From: Palsa-504 sp050011155
GTDB taxonomy: Bacteria > Actinomycetota > Actinomycetes > Streptosporangiales > Streptosporangiaceae
DNA: 64,000 nucleotides
Reading direction: 5' to 3'
Assembly (NCBI GenBank): GCA_050011155.1
Contig: JBEKJP010000014.1
Coordinates: forward strand, 14,137-78,136
Part shown: positions 61,403-64,000 of the stretch, one piece after another
Position numbering within the stretch: the stretch's first letter is position 1
Layout of the letters: each line of letters starts with the position of its first letter
Program-made: the position numbers and the translations under genes
The notes under the pieces: model-generated
Database searches by the model: none
What the model was told of the DNA's origin: nothing
What the model saw: only the letters and a program-made list of their open reading frames with translations

Positions 61403-62059
61403 GTGCTGCTCCCGCGGGACTTCTTCGCCCGCCCCTCGGTCGAGGTGGCGCCGGACCTGCTCGGCTGCGTGCTCGAGCACGAGACGGCCGCAGGGCTGGT
61501 CGCGGTCCGGCTCACCGAGGTGGAGGCGTACGCCGGCGCGTCCGATCCGGCCTCGCACGCGTACCGCGGCCAGACCGCGCGGAACGCGGTGATGTTCGGT
61601 CCGCCCGGGCACGCCTACGTGTACTTCACCTACGGCATGCACTTCTGCGTCAACCTGGTCTGCCTCGGCGCCGCGGGCCCTGCTGGCCAGAAGGGGGCCT
61701 CAGCGGTACTCCTGCGGGCCGGAGAGATCGTCGCGGGGGAGGACCTGGCCCGGGCCCGGCGCACACGCGGCTCGGCGGTAATCACATCCCGGGACCTGGC
61801 CCGCGGGCCGGCCCGGCTCTGCCAGGCGCTCGCCATCGACCGGACGCTCGACGGCGCCGACGCCTGCGTCGCCTCCTCGCCGCTGCGGATCGGGCCCGGG
61901 GCGGGAACGCCAACCCGTTCGGCGAAAATAGCCACCGGACCGCGGGTCGGGGTGAGCCGCGCGGCCGATGTCCCCTGGCGGTTCTGGCTGGACGGGGATC
62001 CGACGGTGTCGGTTTACCGGGCGGCCGTACCCCGGCGGCGCAATTTGGTTACCCCTTGA
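61403..62059 (+). CDS. mpg: 3-methyladenine DNA glycosylase (AAG/MPG family)
   Basis: Base-excision enzyme removing alkylated purines. The 218-residue product starts LPRDFFARPSVEVAPDLLGCVL and has the active-site Glu in LTEVEAYAG, the DPASHAYRGQTARNAVMFGPPGHAYVYFTYGMHFCVNLVC core and CQALAI, all features of the mammalian-type MPG family rather than the AlkA or Tag folds. GTG 61403 directly follows the argH stop, so it is in the same transcript. Its grouping with tyrS is also seen in mycobacteria. Confidence 0.94.
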   Translation: MLLPRDFFARPSVEVAPDLLGCVLEHETAAGLVAVRLTEVEAYAGASDPASHAYRGQTARNAVMFGPPGHAYVYFTYGMHFCVNLVCLGAAGPAGQKGASAVLLRAGEIVAGEDLARARRTRGSAVITSRDLARGPARLCQALAIDRTLDGADACVASSPLRIGPGAGTPTRSAKIATGPRVGVSRAADVPWRFWLDGDPTVSVYRAAVPRRRNLVTP

Positions 62060-62085
62060 CCGCCGGTAAGTGGCACCATGCAGGC

Positions 62086-63363
62086 GTGGACGACATCATC
62101 TCCGAACTCTCCTGGCGGGGCCTGATCGCCGACAGCACCAACCTTGACGAGCTGCGGCTGGCGCTGAAATCGGGCCGGGTCACGATGTACGGCGGCTTCG
62201 ACCCGACCGCGGCCGGGCTGCACATCGGGAACTTGGTGCTGCTGACCACCCTGCGCCGCTTCCAGCTGGCCGGGCACCGCCCGATCGGGCTGGTCGGCGG
62301 GGCCACCGGGCTGATCGGCGACCCTAGCGGCAAGTCGTCCGAGCGGGTGCTCAACTCGCGCGACACGGTGGCCGAGTGGGTGGAGCGGATCCGCGCCGAG
62401 GTGTCCCGGTTCCTCGACTTCGACGCGGGCGCCTCCAGCGCGCTGATCGTGAGCAACCTGGACTGGACCGGGCCGATGCCCGTGCTCGACTTCCTGCGCG
62501 ACATCGGCAAGCACTTCTCGGTCAACCGGATGCTGGACCGTGAGTCGGTCAAGGCCCGGCTGGAAGCAGGCGGCATCAGCTACACCGAGTTCAGCTACCA
62601 GTTGCTGCAGTCCATGGACTTCCTCGAGCTCTACCGGCGCCACGGCTGCACCATGCAGCTCGGCGGCAGCGACCAGTGGGGCAACCTGGTCGCCGGGGTC
62701 GGCCTGATCAGGTCGGTGGAGGGCGCGCAGGCGCATGCGCTGGCCACCCCGCTGATCACCAAGCCCGACGGGACCAAGTACGGCAAGTCCGAGGGCGGCG
62801 CGATCTGGATCAGCCCCGACCTGATGTCGCCGTACGCGTTCTACCAGTTCTGGCTGAACGTCAGCGACGCCGAGGTGCCGAACCTGCTGCGCGTATTCAG
62901 CTTCAAGACGCGCGCGGAGATCGAGGACCTGGCGCGGGACAGCGCCGAGCGCCCGGCCGCCCGCGCGGGCCAGCATGCTCTCGCCGAGGAGCTCACTACC
63001 CTGGTCCACGGCCCGGAGGAGACCCGGCGCGCGATCGCGGCCAGCCAGGCCCTGTTCGGCCAGGGGGAGCTCGCCGCGCTCGACCAGCGCACCCTGGCCG
63101 CGGTCGCCGCCGAGCTGCGCGCGCACCGCTTCGAGGGTGACGTCGGCTCGCTGCCGCCGCTGGCGAACCTGATGGCGGCGGCGGGCGTGGTGGAATCGGT
63201 CTCGGCCGCGCGCCGTGCCATCACCGGGGGCGGGGCCTACCTGAACAACCGCAAGATCACGGAGGTGGGCGCCGTCCCGGCCGCCGATGATCTGCTGCAC
63301 GGCCGGTACCTGATCCTGCGCCGTGGCAAGCGCACCGTCGGCGTGGTCGAAGCCGGCTCCTAG
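62086..63363 (+). CDS. tyrS: Tyrosyl-tRNA synthetase
   Basis: Class Ic synthetase charging tRNA-Tyr. The 425-residue product begins MDDIISELSWRGLIADSTNLDEL and has YGGFDPTAAGLHIGN (HIGH variant), GDPSGKSSERVL, QLGGSDQWGN, the KMSKS-equivalent KYGKSEGG and a C-terminal S4 RNA-binding domain (SVSAARRAITGGGAYLNNRKI). GTG 62086 has no ribosome-binding site; CACCAT six bases earlier could be a leaderless -10 but is weak. It ends just before the promoter region of an rRNA operon, a common actinobacterial neighbour. Confidence 0.96.
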   Translation: MDDIISELSWRGLIADSTNLDELRLALKSGRVTMYGGFDPTAAGLHIGNLVLLTTLRRFQLAGHRPIGLVGGATGLIGDPSGKSSERVLNSRDTVAEWVERIRAEVSRFLDFDAGASSALIVSNLDWTGPMPVLDFLRDIGKHFSVNRMLDRESVKARLEAGGISYTEFSYQLLQSMDFLELYRRHGCTMQLGGSDQWGNLVAGVGLIRSVEGAQAHALATPLITKPDGTKYGKSEGGAIWISPDLMSPYAFYQFWLNVSDAEVPNLLRVFSFKTRAEIEDLARDSAERPAARAGQHALAEELTTLVHGPEETRRAIAASQALFGQGELAALDQRTLAAVAAELRAHRFEGDVGSLPPLANLMAAAGVVESVSAARRAITGGGAYLNNRKITEVGAVPAADDLLHGRYLILRRGKRTVGVVEAGS

Positions 63364-63627
63364 CGGCCTGGGCGGCAGGCGCGCGCGGTCATGTTTCGCC
63401 AACTGCGAAATCCGGGCGCCGTCCGGTCTCACGGTCAGGTACCAGCCTCCGTCATGGGCTCGGTTTTAGTGTGTTTGGTCCGGTTGGCTCCGGGGAAGTG
63501 TGCTGATGACAGCTCTTTCTGAGACGAATTCCCGCCGCCTCCCCGGACCGGGAAGGCGGGTGAGTGGCTGCCTGCGCGCCGTCACATCGCGGTTGACCTG
63601 CGGAAACAGGTTGTATCCGCGTTCGAT

Positions 63628-63656
63628 TTGACGAAGGCGCCGGGCACCCTTAGAGT
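63628..63656 (+). promoter_or_regulatory. rRNA promoter P1
   Basis: TTGACG (63628-63633), a 17-base spacer and TAGAGT (63651-63656), a close match to sigma-70/HrdB-type rRNA promoters of actinomycetes. Confidence 0.8.
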
Positions 63657-63845
63657 TCTTCCTGTCCGGCCGAGACGAACGCGAAAGCGGACGAGAGCCC
63701 CGGACAGCCCCTAGGAAGTCTTCGAGCTAAGGCTTGTGTGTCTGCATCGCAGTGTGTCTGCGGCTGTAGCGCGCAACGCTGGCGGTCGAAGGTGCCCTGG
63801 AGGTAGGGAGAGGTACAAGGGTTGGCAAAGTTCTCCGGAACCGAG

Positions 63846-63874
63846 TTGACACGAGGTACCAAACCCGGTAAGTT
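63846..63874 (+). promoter_or_regulatory. rRNA promoter P2
   Basis: TTGACA (63846-63851), a 17-base spacer and TAAGTT (63869-63874). It has the strongest -35 in the window apart from the exporter promoter. Confidence 0.8.
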
Positions 63875-63922
63875 TGAGTGGTTGCCCTGAATGGGAATGT
63901 GAGTTTCCGGACGGTGTGCGCC

Positions 63923-63948
63923 TGTTTCTTGAGAACTCAACAGCGTGC
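63923..63948 (+). promoter_or_regulatory. rRNA leader box A / processing element
   Basis: TGTTTCTTGAGAACTCAACA followed by GCGTGC is the conserved actinobacterial rRNA leader sequence tied to antitermination and 16S precursor processing. It predicts a 16S 5' end shortly after base 64000. Confidence 0.75.
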
Positions 63949-64000
63949 TAAAAGCCAGTGCATAGTTTTATTTGCACAAACCTCGTCAGCGGGGGTGGTT

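Larger units (their letters stand above)
63364..64000 (+). promoter_or_regulatory. rRNA operon promoter and leader region
   Basis: About 640 bases without a protein gene, running into an rRNA operon beyond the window. It contains two well-spaced promoters (63628-63656 and 63846-63874), a possible earlier TTGACC (63593-63598) with no good -10, GC-rich hairpins near 63533-63560, and the box A-like leader at 63923-63948. The 16S gene itself is not reached. Confidence 0.85.

Overview
This is a 64-kb chromosomal segment of a very GC-rich actinobacterium. The evidence is paired ClpP1/ClpP2, GTG starts and GTGA/ATGA stop-start overlaps throughout, near-uniform G/C third codon positions, leaderless-looking promoters, and actinobacterial gene order around rne-rplU-rpmA-obg, pheST-arg and tyrS-rrn. 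An mreBCD-PBP2-rodA cluster points to a wall-elongating, probably filamentous or sporulating actinomycete. The sequence alone does not fix the genus.

Layout. 1-2.7 kb: Clp protease (clpP1 cut by the window edge, clpP2, clpX). 3-5.4 kb: a large Gly/Gln/Tyr-repeat membrane-anchored protein. 5.5-11.7 kb: valS, folC, a DUF4233 protein and an unknown polytopic membrane protein. 11.8-18.4 kb: mreB-mreC-mreD-PBP2-rodA with overlapping junctions. 18.4-31.9 kb: a lipoprotein; the radical-SAM/DUF2344 pair; rne-rplU-rpmA-obg-proB; a reversed M48 peptidase; rsfS, a phosphoglycerate-mutase-like gene and an MBL hydrolase. 31.9-42.4 kb is the accessory part: a TetR/methyltransferase pair, a secreted serine protease, aldo-keto reductase, quinone reductase, a small zinc-ribbon membrane protein, SDR, ECF sigma factor and a MarR-controlled DrrAB-type exporter. 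42.4-50.4 kb: infC-rpmI-rplT, an rRNA methyltransferase, a histidine kinase and pheST. 50.7-53.9 kb: an MFS permease and a diguanylate cyclase. 54-62 kb: argC-J-B-D-F-R-H (no argG) and a 3-methyladenine glycosylase. 62-64 kb: tyrS, then the promoters and leader of an rRNA operon whose 16S gene lies beyond the window.

The most interesting signals are regulatory. Upstream of infC are mutually exclusive hairpins, the second a textbook terminator, and infC itself appears to start at ATC. An 80-bp palindromic element occurs in two distant intergenic regions with a compensated stem change. The DrrAB-type exporter promoter has its -35 and -10 each inside a copy of the same dyad, next to a MarR gene. 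A perfect 16-bp inverted repeat covers a leaderless methyltransferase promoter beside a TetR gene. Many genes show TANNNT followed 6-8 nt later directly by the start codon. mreB and mreC overlap by 64 nt, and MreD carries a long basic tail. No CRISPR array, intact insertion sequence, prophage or intact tRNA gene was seen.
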